Source: Thalassotalea sp. ND16A (GTDB lineage: Bacteria > Pseudomonadota > Gammaproteobacteria > Enterobacterales > Alteromonadaceae). Taken from it: DNA of 64,000 bases. Numbering within the stretch: position 1 is the stretch's first letter; the number at the start of each line of letters is the position of its first letter. This document shows positions 56,703-64,000 of the stretch, piece after piece. The position numbers were made by a program, and so were the translations under genes. A model generated the notes under the pieces. The model searched no databases. It was not told where the DNA came from and saw only the letters and a program-made list of their open reading frames with translations. The DNA is taken from NCBI RefSeq assembly GCF_000764205.1, contig NZ_JQDZ01000124.1, positions 1-64,000 of the forward strand. The letters run 5' to 3'.

Positions 56703-58835
56703 TTAAGCAACTTCCATTGCTGGAATTTGTTGCTCTTTAAATTTATTTTTTTTGCGCGCCAGTTTTTTTAATGGCGGGCATTTTTGTTCATTAAAGTAAG
56801 TCACCTGACAATCGAGGCAATAATGACATTCGCGCATATTAATGGTGCCATCGGGATGAATGGCCTGAATTTCACACTCTTTGGCACAGGTTTTACACGG
56901 CTGACCGCATTCTGGACGACGTTTTAGCCAGTCAAACAATCTTAGGCTGTTGCCGGTGGATAGTGCCGCGCCTAGCGGACACAAGTAACGGCAGAAAAAC
57001 TTGCGGGTAAAGACGTTGATCAGCAATAGCAATAATGCCCAAATAATGAATGGCCATTCTCGGTCAAACTTTAATAGGAACGTGGTTTTAAACGGTTCAA
57101 TTTCGGCAAATTGCTCGGCCAGAGCCAGTGAATCGAGAGATAAACCGAATAAGCCCAATAAAATAAGATATTTAATCGCCCATAAGCGCTCATGGACAGC
57201 AAAAGGAAAATCGTATTGCGGGATCTTGATGTAGCGGGCTACCACATTAATTAATTCTTGCAACGCCCCAAATGGACATAACCAACCACAATACACCGCA
57301 CGACCCCACAGTAAAATTGTTACTGCCGCGGCGCCCCAAAGAATGAAAATCACCGGGTCGAGTAAAAATAAGTCCCAGGAAAAGTCAGACATAAACGCTT
57401 GCAAGAAGGTAAATACATTGACAATCGATAACTGTCCGCCCCACGACCAACCAATAAACACAACCGTTACCACTAAAAAGCCATGGCGGAAATTATGTAA
57501 AAACGTTGGGTGTCTTACTAATAAATCCTGAAAGAATAACGTTGCCAGCAATACGGCCATTAATATGAACAGGGCAATGACTTCAATGTTTTTTTCTTGC
57601 CACACTTGTTGGGTAAGGGTGAGTTCTGGCTCTGGCAATACAACCGGCGGCCGATAAACGTAACCATCCAGTGCATGATAATCGCCTTTAAAACTGGTGA
57701 AGAGGCTATCCATAGCACCAAGCTGACGGCGCACGAGTAATTCTAACTGCCAATCAGTTCCTGGATTAAATTCATGGTGCTCACGGATAATGAACAACGA
57801 CATTTCATTGAACCTTGGCGTCCCTGGTAAATAAATATCGGTGATACGGTTATGATCTAAATCACGAAAGGCAATGGCATCGTCATTTTGTAAAACCTGA
57901 ATACGGTCAAATATGCCGCCGCGCACATAGCCTGAGCCTTTATACGAATAGCCATTACCTAAAAGTGCAATTGCATGCTCGCCAGGTTTTAGTGATTGCA
58001 TTAACCAGTTATATTCCGCATCACCGAGTAAATTTCTCCCAACATTGGGTAAATTTACTTGCGCAAAATAGATTTCGGCGAACATATCTTGCTTTTGTGC
58101 TGGCAATGCCGCTTCGATATGCTCAACTTCGGTTCCGACAAAGGCATCATCGATGGTTTTGCGATTAAGGTAGAGTTTTCTGATTGAGCCATCACCCACT
58201 AACGTTTGCCAGTCGCTGGCTTGATAAACGTCGGGTAAAATGGTGGCCATCGGCAATTTGATTTCTTCACTGGCGCTGATAATGCCTATTGCTCTTGCTA
58301 CCTTAGTCGCTGATTTGGTAATTGCAACATTCATCACCATCACGGTGACTGTAGCACCCGATAAACCATCAATATGGATCATGTTATCGGTTTTATTACC
58401 GCCCACTTTTAATCGGTCACTGACGTTTAGCCCAGGATATTGGTCGACAAATTTATAGAGTTTAGATTCGGGAATACCGGCCAGGATAATTGGCTCATGA
58501 TGTTCCAGTACTTTTGCGCCTAAATAGATGCCTTTAGGGTCTATAGCCACCAGCATATTTACTGGTTCACCAGAGTAGGCCGGGATTTTATTTATGTCGT
58601 TGGTTTCAAAAGCATAACCAATAATTTCATCATTGTTTTTAATGGTCCAAAAAGGCACGTCACCTGACTTTTCAGCAATGTTGCTGGCTTGTGGAAATAT
58701 TTGATGAATTAATGGAATTGGATCTTTTGGCGGGCTGACAAACAGAGCTTGTGCTGAAGGCACAGCGCCAAATGACAAGACTACAAAGATAGTCAAAGGT
58801 ATTAAGAGTAATTCATATAGTCGTTGCTTGATCAT
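56703..58835 (-). CDS. nosR: NosR, flavin and Fe-S protein required for N2O reduction
   Basis: NosR is an inner-membrane protein that supports nosZ expression and electron delivery. The 710 residues have a signal/TM segment, a periplasmic FMN-binding domain with the flavin threonine in DGLSGATVTVMVM (about 165), several membrane segments (about 400-620), and C-terminal cytoplasmic-side Fe-S motifs CGQPCKTCAKEC and CHYCLDC. It heads the cluster. An FNR-like box lies about 98 bases upstream. Confidence 0.97.
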   Translation of the reverse strand: MIKQRLYELLLIPLTIFVVLSFGAVPSAQALFVSPPKDPIPLIHQIFPQASNIAEKSGDVPFWTIKNNDEIIGYAFETNDINKIPAYSGEPVNMLVAIDPKGIYLGAKVLEHHEPIILAGIPESKLYKFVDQYPGLNVSDRLKVGGNKTDNMIHIDGLSGATVTVMVMNVAITKSATKVARAIGIISASEEIKLPMATILPDVYQASDWQTLVGDGSIRKLYLNRKTIDDAFVGTEVEHIEAALPAQKQDMFAEIYFAQVNLPNVGRNLLGDAEYNWLMQSLKPGEHAIALLGNGYSYKGSGYVRGGIFDRIQVLQNDDAIAFRDLDHNRITDIYLPGTPRFNEMSLFIIREHHEFNPGTDWQLELLVRRQLGAMDSLFTSFKGDYHALDGYVYRPPVVLPEPELTLTQQVWQEKNIEVIALFILMAVLLATLFFQDLLVRHPTFLHNFRHGFLVVTVVFIGWSWGGQLSIVNVFTFLQAFMSDFSWDLFLLDPVIFILWGAAAVTILLWGRAVYCGWLCPFGALQELINVVARYIKIPQYDFPFAVHERLWAIKYLILLGLFGLSLDSLALAEQFAEIEPFKTTFLLKFDREWPFIIWALLLLLINVFTRKFFCRYLCPLGAALSTGNSLRLFDWLKRRPECGQPCKTCAKECEIQAIHPDGTINMRECHYCLDCQVTYFNEQKCPPLKKLARKKNKFKEQQIPAMEVA

Positions 58836-58926
58836 GAAAGCGATTAAAACCTTAAAAAAATGGACAACTCCTGCGGCAATATGTCGCAGTTAAATTGTGA
58901 GTGTACGCATCTCATAATTTTGATAA

Positions 58927-58940
58927 CTGATTTGGATCAA
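58927..58940. promoter_or_regulatory. FNR/DNR-type box upstream of nosR
   Basis: CTGATTTGGATCAA matches TTGAT-N4-ATCAA at 9 of 10 defined positions. It lies between the divergent nosR and DUF4136 genes, centred about 98 bases before the nosR start. Anaerobic or nitric-oxide-responsive control of nos genes by this family is well known. The -10 region was not clear. Confidence 0.6.
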
Positions 58941-59117
58941 CACTTTGTTAATTATTTGTGGGCATGAATTTTGTTGAAAACAGCGGCATTACTTAGCAGC
59001 ACCGGTGCTTTAGGGTCGTGCTACATTTAATAACACTTAATCATTACGATTAATGTAAAGTTGTTGTTAGAATTAAATAAAATAGTGTTGGAGAATATAC
59101 CGATGTTGGAGAACAGT

Positions 59118-59648
59118 ATGCGCAGCGTAATTTATCTATTGTTGGCTTTATCAATGTCAGCTTGTGTTCAGGTAAATACTGAAATTGAAAAAGCAGAATC
59201 GCAATTAGCCATTTCCAGTGTCCATGATCGGGAATTACTGCTTGACCAACATTCAACCTTTGCCTTTACGCCATTACAACAAAATGAGAATGGTGCAGTA
59301 TTCCCCATGGTAACCGCCGAAATTGAAATGTTTCTTAAACGTAAAGGTTTTCAACGGGTAACCGCAGAGCAACAACCAACGTTTTATATTGGTTATATTC
59401 TTGAACGTGAGGGGGAGCCCAGTGATGAGCAATTGTCTGAAACCTTTGGTTTAAACCCTGGGTTACCCGATCTGCCAGAGCTAGAAAAAGGCACCATGCT
59501 GGTGTTTGTCTTAGATGGAGAAAGTAAGCAGTTTGTTTGGCGAGCAGCCGCCCAGGGCTTTGTCCTTGACGATTTGGATGCAGAGCAGAAAAAATTGCGT
59601 TTACAGCAAGTAGTCCATTCGACCTTAAACCAGTTCAACAACAAATAA
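59118..59648 (+). CDS. DUF4136-type lipoprotein
   Basis: The 176 residues begin MRSVIYLLLALSMSAC, a lipoprotein signal with cysteine at 16. The mature part fits the DUF4136 pattern (FAFTPLQQN, FLKRKGFQRVTAEQQPTFYI). The ATG at 59118 has GGAG at ideal 6-base spacing; ATGs at 59103 and further upstream are possible. It is divergent from nosR. Function unknown. Confidence 0.8.
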   Translation: MRSVIYLLLALSMSACVQVNTEIEKAESQLAISSVHDRELLLDQHSTFAFTPLQQNENGAVFPMVTAEIEMFLKRKGFQRVTAEQQPTFYIGYILEREGEPSDEQLSETFGLNPGLPDLPELEKGTMLVFVLDGESKQFVWRAAAQGFVLDDLDAEQKKLRLQQVVHSTLNQFNNK

Positions 59649-59791
59649 TTACGTTTCATTACACTATAATAACAATGTATTTGAAACTTTCAGTGAATAG
59701 TGTTGGTCTATTTACATAGCGCTATTCAGTAATAGCGACAACGCAATAGATCAACAAATTGATATCAGTTATCTGATAAAAGGTGGTAGTT

Positions 59792-60304
59792 ATGAAAAAG
59801 GTAATGAATATCATTGCTGTACTGTTTACAACCGCAATGTTTAATGCACCTGCATTGGCTGGTCAGGCCGAAATTGATTGGGTGAAGCCCGATAGTTTTA
59901 CCGATATACGGCAGGCAAATGAATCAAAAAGCAATTTTCAAAAACGTGTTTTTAAAGAATTTGATAAACATTTTATGGCGTTAGCGGCAAAACTTCCAGA
60001 AGGCCAAACATTAAAGGTGTCGGTGACTAATTTAGACTTGGCTGGCGATGTTCGTTATATGGTAGGGCCGAACAACGCGACCATACGTATTGTCGACGAT
60101 TTGTATTTTCCAAAAATGAAGTTTGATTATCAATTATTTGCCGCCGATAACAGCGTGATCAGCAGTAACAAGGTTGACATTAAAGATATGGGGTTCAACC
60201 ATGGCATACGCCGTAGTAGCAGTTCAAATGCCTTTCATTATGAAAAAAACATGATCGATGACTGGTTTTATGACACTTTTCCCACGGCCAAGGATAAGAA
60301 ATAA
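59792..60304 (+). CDS. DUF3016 family periplasmic protein
   Basis: The 170 residues have a signal peptide (1-23, ending APALAG) and the DUF3016 core VDWVKPDSFTDI-like (EIDWVKPDSFTDIR), TNLDLAGDVRY and RIVDDLYFPKMKFDYQL. The ATG at 59792 follows GGTGG; the GTG/ATG three codons earlier is less well placed. DUF3016 is common in Alteromonadales and Xanthomonadales and has no known role. Confidence 0.85.
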   Translation: MKKVMNIIAVLFTTAMFNAPALAGQAEIDWVKPDSFTDIRQANESKSNFQKRVFKEFDKHFMALAAKLPEGQTLKVSVTNLDLAGDVRYMVGPNNATIRIVDDLYFPKMKFDYQLFAADNSVISSNKVDIKDMGFNHGIRRSSSSNAFHYEKNMIDDWFYDTFPTAKDKK

Positions 60305-60323
60305 ATTATCGGACGTGGTATGA

Positions 60324-60350
60324 ATGCGCCTAGTCTAGCATGGCGCTTTT
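60324..60350 (+). terminator. Weak terminator after the DUF3016 gene
   Basis: GCGCC (60326-60330) pairs with GGCGC (60342-60346), followed by TTTTAT. The stem is only 5 bp with an 11-base loop. It lies between convergent stop codons. Confidence 0.4.
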
Positions 60351-60357
60351 ATCTTGA

Positions 60358-61272
60358 TTATTCCCAACGATAAGCCCAGGCAACAGCATAAACTACTGAA
60401 TCGTTACCTCGCCTTGTGGTCACCCCTTTATTTGCCAAAAGTTTAATGCTGTGCTGGCTGTTTAACGCCAAACTGTAAGTAAAACCAGCTCGATAATTTT
60501 TTGATTTATTCGATTTCTGTTCGCCATCGACAAAAGTATCACCGCCCCAAAAGTAATTACCATTAAGAGAAATCCAATGGCCAGGGCCAATATCATAAAT
60601 CAGGTGTGACTGAATGTTATAAATAGGATCTTGTTTAAAAGTTTTATCACCTTGTAGTTCATCATTATCGGTAAATATTTTGGCGGAGACGGCTAAATCT
60701 AACTCCCAGGAACCAAATGGTATTGAGGTGCCAATTTCGGGTTTTACAAACCAACGGTTGGCGCCAATATTCAAGATGTAGTCGGTATCGTATTGGCCTG
60801 TGGGTATACTGACTTGTAAGCTGACTCCAACCACAGTAGTTTTCGGCTGCTTGATAAAATCAGCCATTTTCTGTGCTTTTGCGCCATAAAAATTGTAGTT
60901 AAGCCTAACTCTGGTATCGGTGATCCCGCAAAATTTTCTGGAAATATCTTCGCCTTGGTAAATGGCCTCACCATAGGCACATGCCTGACCCGTTGAGATA
61001 TCAAATTTACTGGCATTACCGAACAAACTCAATGTTCTGGCGTAAGCAATGGCAGGCCCATCTATCTCAAGCGTAAGATCTTCCACCGGCACATCTGCTG
61101 AGGTATACACGTCGCCATCGGTATAAACATACAAGGCGCCAAAAAAATTTTGTTCAGTCGGCAAATTGATGTAAGAGCGAGGATCGAGCTCTTGCGCATT
61201 TATTGCCGAGCAATATCCAATTATTGCACCTAGCGAAAGATATATCCCTATTCTTTGATTAATGTAGTGCAA
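60358..61272 (-). CDS. MetA-pathway-of-phenol-degradation-like outer membrane protein
   Basis: The 304 residues include a signal peptide (1-26) and a beta-barrel of the Phenol_MetA_deg family. Characteristic pieces are VVGVSLQVSIPTGQYD, NIGANRWFVKPEIGTSIPFG and the end VYAVAWAYRWE. Relatives are often annotated as transporters, with little direct evidence. Two cysteines (near residues 97 and 114) may form a disulfide. Confidence 0.82.
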   Translation of the reverse strand: MHYINQRIGIYLSLGAIIGYCSAINAQELDPRSYINLPTEQNFFGALYVYTDGDVYTSADVPVEDLTLEIDGPAIAYARTLSLFGNASKFDISTGQACAYGEAIYQGEDISRKFCGITDTRVRLNYNFYGAKAQKMADFIKQPKTTVVGVSLQVSIPTGQYDTDYILNIGANRWFVKPEIGTSIPFGSWELDLAVSAKIFTDNDELQGDKTFKQDPIYNIQSHLIYDIGPGHWISLNGNYFWGGDTFVDGEQKSNKSKNYRAGFTYSLALNSQHSIKLLANKGVTTRRGNDSVVYAVAWAYRWE

Positions 61273-61306
61273 TCTATTTCTCCCTCAGCATATTGTACCA
61301 AGTTGA

Positions 61307-61615
61307 TTATTTTTGTTGGTAGTGACCTTCAAATTCAGCCATGACTTTAAACAACTTTTCAATTTTTTTGACTAGGGTAACGAGTACCTGTTGATCTTTA
61401 TTTTGTTGCCAAATTAATAACTCATCGGCTATTTCTTCAATATAAGGTTGAAAGCTATCTGCGGTTGATTTAAAACCGGCATCTTTGGGGAAAATGGCAG
61501 TAAAATTAGCCTTTTTATCTGCTCTTAACTCACCAAGTGCGCTGTCGGCAACGATGGAACGTTTCAGTAACTGCGAGATATTTTCAATTAATTTCTGTTC
61601 AAGTTGGATGTTCAT
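61307..61615 (-). CDS. Conserved-looking hypothetical protein
   Basis: The 102 residues are predicted all-helical and soluble, with LEQKLIENISQLLKRSIVAD at the start and an ISTAD-like FQPYIEEIADELLIW centre. It lies 30 bases after epmB on the same strand with no intervening terminator, so it is probably co-transcribed with the EF-P modification gene. I do not recognise the family. Confidence 0.7.
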   Translation of the reverse strand: MNIQLEQKLIENISQLLKRSIVADSALGELRADKKANFTAIFPKDAGFKSTADSFQPYIEEIADELLIWQQNKDQQVLVTLVKKIEKLFKVMAEFEGHYQQK

Positions 61616-61645
61616 TTTATGTTATCTTTGAAGGTTGATTTTGTA

Positions 61646-62698
61646 TTATGACAAATTAATCGGGGTCTTGTTAGTTTCACCGGCAATTTCCTGCACTAAT
61701 TTAGGCATGAGAAAGCCAGGTAATGTCGCCATCATGTTATTGGCGATTTTAGTTGCAGCGTGAACGTCAACATCAAAATGTGCTGCACCCGCCACCGGGT
61801 CGAGTAAATGCAGGTAATAAGGCAATATACCCATCGAAAACAGACGCTCTGACAAAGCACATAAGATTTCACTATCATCATTAATATTTTTTAGCAGGAC
61901 ACTTTGGTTAAATAAAGCGATGCGTTTATCCCGAAGCGGTTGAATGGCAAGTTCAAACGACTGATCTATCTCGTTGGGGTGATTAATGTGGAATACCATC
62001 ACCACTTGTAAACGGCCTTGTGACAAGGTGTTGACCAGTTCTGCAGTTATCCTTTGAGGGATCACTACCGGTAAGCGAGTATGAATTCTCACTCTTTTAA
62101 TATGCTCAATCTGTTGCAGTTGCGCTAACAGCCAGGCTAAATGTTCATCTTTTGCCATTAATGGATCACCACCACTAAAAATAACTTCGTTTATTTCCAC
62201 GTGCTCGGTGATGTAATTTAACGCGCTTTGCCAACGCAATTTGTTTGGACTGTTATCTTCATAAGGGAAATGACGACGAAAACAATAGCGACAATTTACC
62301 GCGCAGCCGCTTTTCACTATCATTAACACTCGATGTTTATATTTGTGCAATAATCCTTCGGCAACAGTATCGTGTTCTTCCAGCGGATCAGCAATAAACC
62401 CGGGAACAGCTTGTTGTTCAGCCGACAATGGCATCACTTGTTGCAACAGTGGATCGTTAAAATTTCCCTGTTGCATTTTTTTAATAAAGGGGCGGGGCAC
62501 TCGCACCGGAAATAGTTTACGAGCAGCGAAATGGGCACGATACTTTTCTTCGTCAATATTCACTAAAGACAATAATTCTTTCGGGCAGGTCACCACATTT
62601 GCCAATTCTTGTTGCCATGACAATTCTTTTGTTGAAGAATAGTGCAAATCATCTGCAATTCGGGTTATTATTTGCGGCATTAATTTATCTCTGCTCAC
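61646..62698 (-). CDS. epmB: EF-P beta-lysylation protein EpmB (lysine 2,3-aminomutase)
   Basis: EpmB is a radical-SAM, PLP-dependent enzyme that makes (R)-beta-lysine for EF-P modification. The 350 residues carry the cluster motif SGCAVNCRYCFRRHFPY (about residues 129-145), followed by EVIFSGGDPLMAKDEHL and a PLP-lysine region near the end (FLMPKLVQEIAGE). It is divergent from efp with a 63-base gap, as in E. coli. Confidence 0.96.
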   Translation of the reverse strand: MSRDKLMPQIITRIADDLHYSSTKELSWQQELANVVTCPKELLSLVNIDEEKYRAHFAARKLFPVRVPRPFIKKMQQGNFNDPLLQQVMPLSAEQQAVPGFIADPLEEHDTVAEGLLHKYKHRVLMIVKSGCAVNCRYCFRRHFPYEDNSPNKLRWQSALNYITEHVEINEVIFSGGDPLMAKDEHLAWLLAQLQQIEHIKRVRIHTRLPVVIPQRITAELVNTLSQGRLQVVMVFHINHPNEIDQSFELAIQPLRDKRIALFNQSVLLKNINDDSEILCALSERLFSMGILPYYLHLLDPVAGAAHFDVDVHAATKIANNMMATLPGFLMPKLVQEIAGETNKTPINLS

Positions 62699-62761
62699 TT
62701 AGCGCTTTATAAGCGAATAATAACCAATAGATGAGAGAACTCCAACTCATAAGAGAATACT

Positions 62762-63331
62762 ATGGCAAATTTCAGTACTAGCGAATTTAAAAACGGTCTT
62801 AAATTAATGATCGATGGCGAACCATGTAACATTTTAGATAATGAAACCGTTAAACCAGGCAAAGGTCAGGCTTTTAACCGCATCAAAATTCGTAAACTAA
62901 TTTCGGGAAAAGTCATTGAGAAAACCTATAAGTCGGGAGAATCTGTTGAGGGTGCCGATGTTATGGAAACTGACTTAGCTTATCTCTACGCAGATGGTGA
63001 GTTTTGGCACTTCATGAACAATGACACATTTGAACAAATTGCTGCCGACGAGAAAGCGGTTGGTGACAATGTTAAATGGCTTAAAGAAGGTGACTTATGT
63101 GTGATCACCCTTTGGAATGGCTCGCCTATTACCGTTACCCCACCAAACTTTGTTGAGCTAGAAGTGACAGAAACGGATCCGGGTTTAAAGGGTGATACCG
63201 CTGGTACTGGTGGAAAGCCAGCTACCTTAAATACGGGCGCTGTAGTGCGTGTGCCGTTATTCATCCAAATTGGTGAAGTGGTTAAAGTAGATACCCGCAG
63301 CGGCGAATACGTATCTCGCGCTGGCAAGTAG
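62762..63331 (+). CDS. efp: Elongation factor P
   Basis: EF-P rescues ribosomes stalled at polyproline. The 189 residues include the modified loop VKPGKGQAF with Lys34, three beta-barrel domains, and the family C terminus [14 protein letters not shown]. Presence of the PGKGQ loop plus epmB and epmA nearby indicates beta-lysylation at Lys34. epmC, the hydroxylase, is not in the window. Confidence 0.98.
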   Translation: MANFSTSEFKNGLKLMIDGEPCNILDNETVKPGKGQAFNRIKIRKLISGKVIEKTYKSGESVEGADVMETDLAYLYADGEFWHFMNNDTFEQIAADEKAVGDNVKWLKEGDLCVITLWNGSPITVTPPNFVELEVTETDPGLKGDTAGTGGKPATLNTGAVVRVPLFIQIGEVVKVDTRSGEYVSRAGK

Positions 63332-63353
63332 GCTGCTTAGCAACACACGTCAC

Positions 63354-63379
63354 AAAAAAGGAGCCTAGGCTCCTTTTTT
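63354..63379. terminator. Terminator between efp and epmA
   Basis: AAAAAAGGAGC, CTAG, GCTCCTTTTTT is a perfect palindrome with a run of six T on either strand, 23 bases after efp. It is a likely terminator for efp that would separate it from epmA, whose start lies 22 bases later. Confidence 0.85.
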
Positions 63380-63400
63380 AATATAGATAATTGAGAAATA

Positions 63401-64000
63401 ATGAACTGGCAAGCGAGTGCAAACCTTGAAAATTTAAAGAAACGTGCCGAAGTGTTGGCAACCATTAGGACGTTTTTTGCTGAGCGTAATGTGTTAGAGG
63501 TTGATACCCAGGCATTATCTCATGCTACGGTGACTGACTTGCATCTGGTGAGCTTTGAGACACAATTTCTCCAGGCCGGTGCCAATAAAGATTCCGCCAC
63601 AACCTTATACCTGCAAACATCCCCTGAATTCGCGATGAAACGGCTACTGGCCAGCGGCAGTGGTTGTATTTATCAAATTTGTAAGGCCTTCAGAAATGAA
63701 GAGTCAGGCCGTTTCCACAACCCTGAATTTACTATTCTTGAATGGTATCGAGAGGAGTTTGATCACTTTGAACTAATGAAGGAAGTTTCTCGATTAGTCG
63801 AACGAGTCTTAAAATGCCGCCCTGCTGAACAATTCACCTACCAGCAAGTATTTAGCAATTATGTTGGCGTAGATCCCTTGCATTGCACAATTGCTGATTT
63901 ACAACAAGCTGTGCTTACTCATCAATTGCATGCAGACTGGGTTTTGCAAGAACATAATTTAGATACATTATTACAATATCTGTTCACTGAATTAGTCGAG
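63401..64000 (+). CDS. epmA: EF-P lysine lysyltransferase EpmA, cut by the right edge
   Basis: Only 200 codons are visible. The product begins MNWQASANLENLKKRAEVLA and contains the class-II synthetase core motifs QTSPEFAMKRLLASG (motif 2 region) and ICKAFRNEESGRFHNPEFT. EpmA is a LysRS paralogue without anticodon domain that ligates beta-lysine to EF-P Lys34. It lies 70 bases after efp; the frame is open to the window end. Confidence 0.95.
   Translation, partial: MNWQASANLENLKKRAEVLATIRTFFAERNVLEVDTQALSHATVTDLHLVSFETQFLQAGANKDSATTLYLQTSPEFAMKRLLASGSGCIYQICKAFRNEESGRFHNPEFTILEWYREEFDHFELMKEVSRLVERVLKCRPAEQFTYQQVFSNYVGVDPLHCTIADLQQAVLTHQLHADWVLQEHNLDTLLQYLFTELVE

Overview
The window looks like chromosomal DNA from a marine gammaproteobacterium of the Alteromonadales, most likely Colwelliaceae (Thalassotalea or Colwellia-like). 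This is inferred from the moderately AT-rich genes, the close match of the ribosomal genes to E. coli, and the presence of PrkB/YhfA, FxsA, DUF3016, DUF3019, a GlyGly-CTERM protease and a Tat-type nosZ. No database search was possible. There are no rRNA genes, intact tRNA genes, CRISPR arrays, transposases or integrases.

Layout. 0-0.75 kb: the start of an unknown minus-strand gene and a decayed EAL-domain remnant. 1.0-9.55 kb: the complete spc operon (rplN to rpmJ) and alpha operon (rpsM, rpsK, rpsD, rpoA, rplQ), with the spc promoter, the S4-binding alpha leader and a strong terminator. The S10 operon is not next to rplN. 9.6-11.5 kb: prkB and a yhfA-like OsmC gene inside repeat-rich DNA. 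12-17 kb: arginine succinyltransferase genes (astC/argD, astA, astD) and a DUF1338 gene. 17-21.4 kb: PilZ, pabA/trpG, MOSC and Bcr/CflA genes, two tiny cysteine-rich paralogues absent from a standard ORF cut-off, and several inverted-repeat elements. 21.4-29 kb: accC, accB, aroQ; dsbD, cutA; fxsA; groES-groEL behind a clear sigma-32 promoter.

29.8-33.1 kb is a tight four-gene unit: MipA/OmpV barrel, DUF3019 protein, OmpR-type regulator and histidine kinase. It is followed by a 1639-residue secreted subtilase with a GlyGly-CTERM tail. 38.5-48 kb is the most accessory-looking part. A minus-strand set encodes an enoyl-CoA hydratase-like protein, a PaaK-like CoA ligase, a TonB receptor and a secreted type-B carboxylesterase. 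An MmyB-type regulator and a divergent NhaC-type antiporter sit upstream. I read this as an uncharacterised ester or aromatic/acyl uptake-and-activation pathway. 48-50.2 kb holds a divergent Lrp regulator/cysteine-synthase-like pair and a barrel-protein fragment.

50.4-58.9 kb carries a full nitrous oxide reductase cluster (nosR, nosZ, nosD, nosF, nosY, nosL) with a DUF4202 gene at its 3' end, an FNR-type box upstream and a strong hairpin between nosZ and nosD. 59-61.6 kb has small envelope proteins. 61.6-64 kb is the EF-P locus: epmB divergent from efp, and epmA running off the right edge. Minus-strand genes dominate the second half; the ribosomal block is entirely plus-strand.
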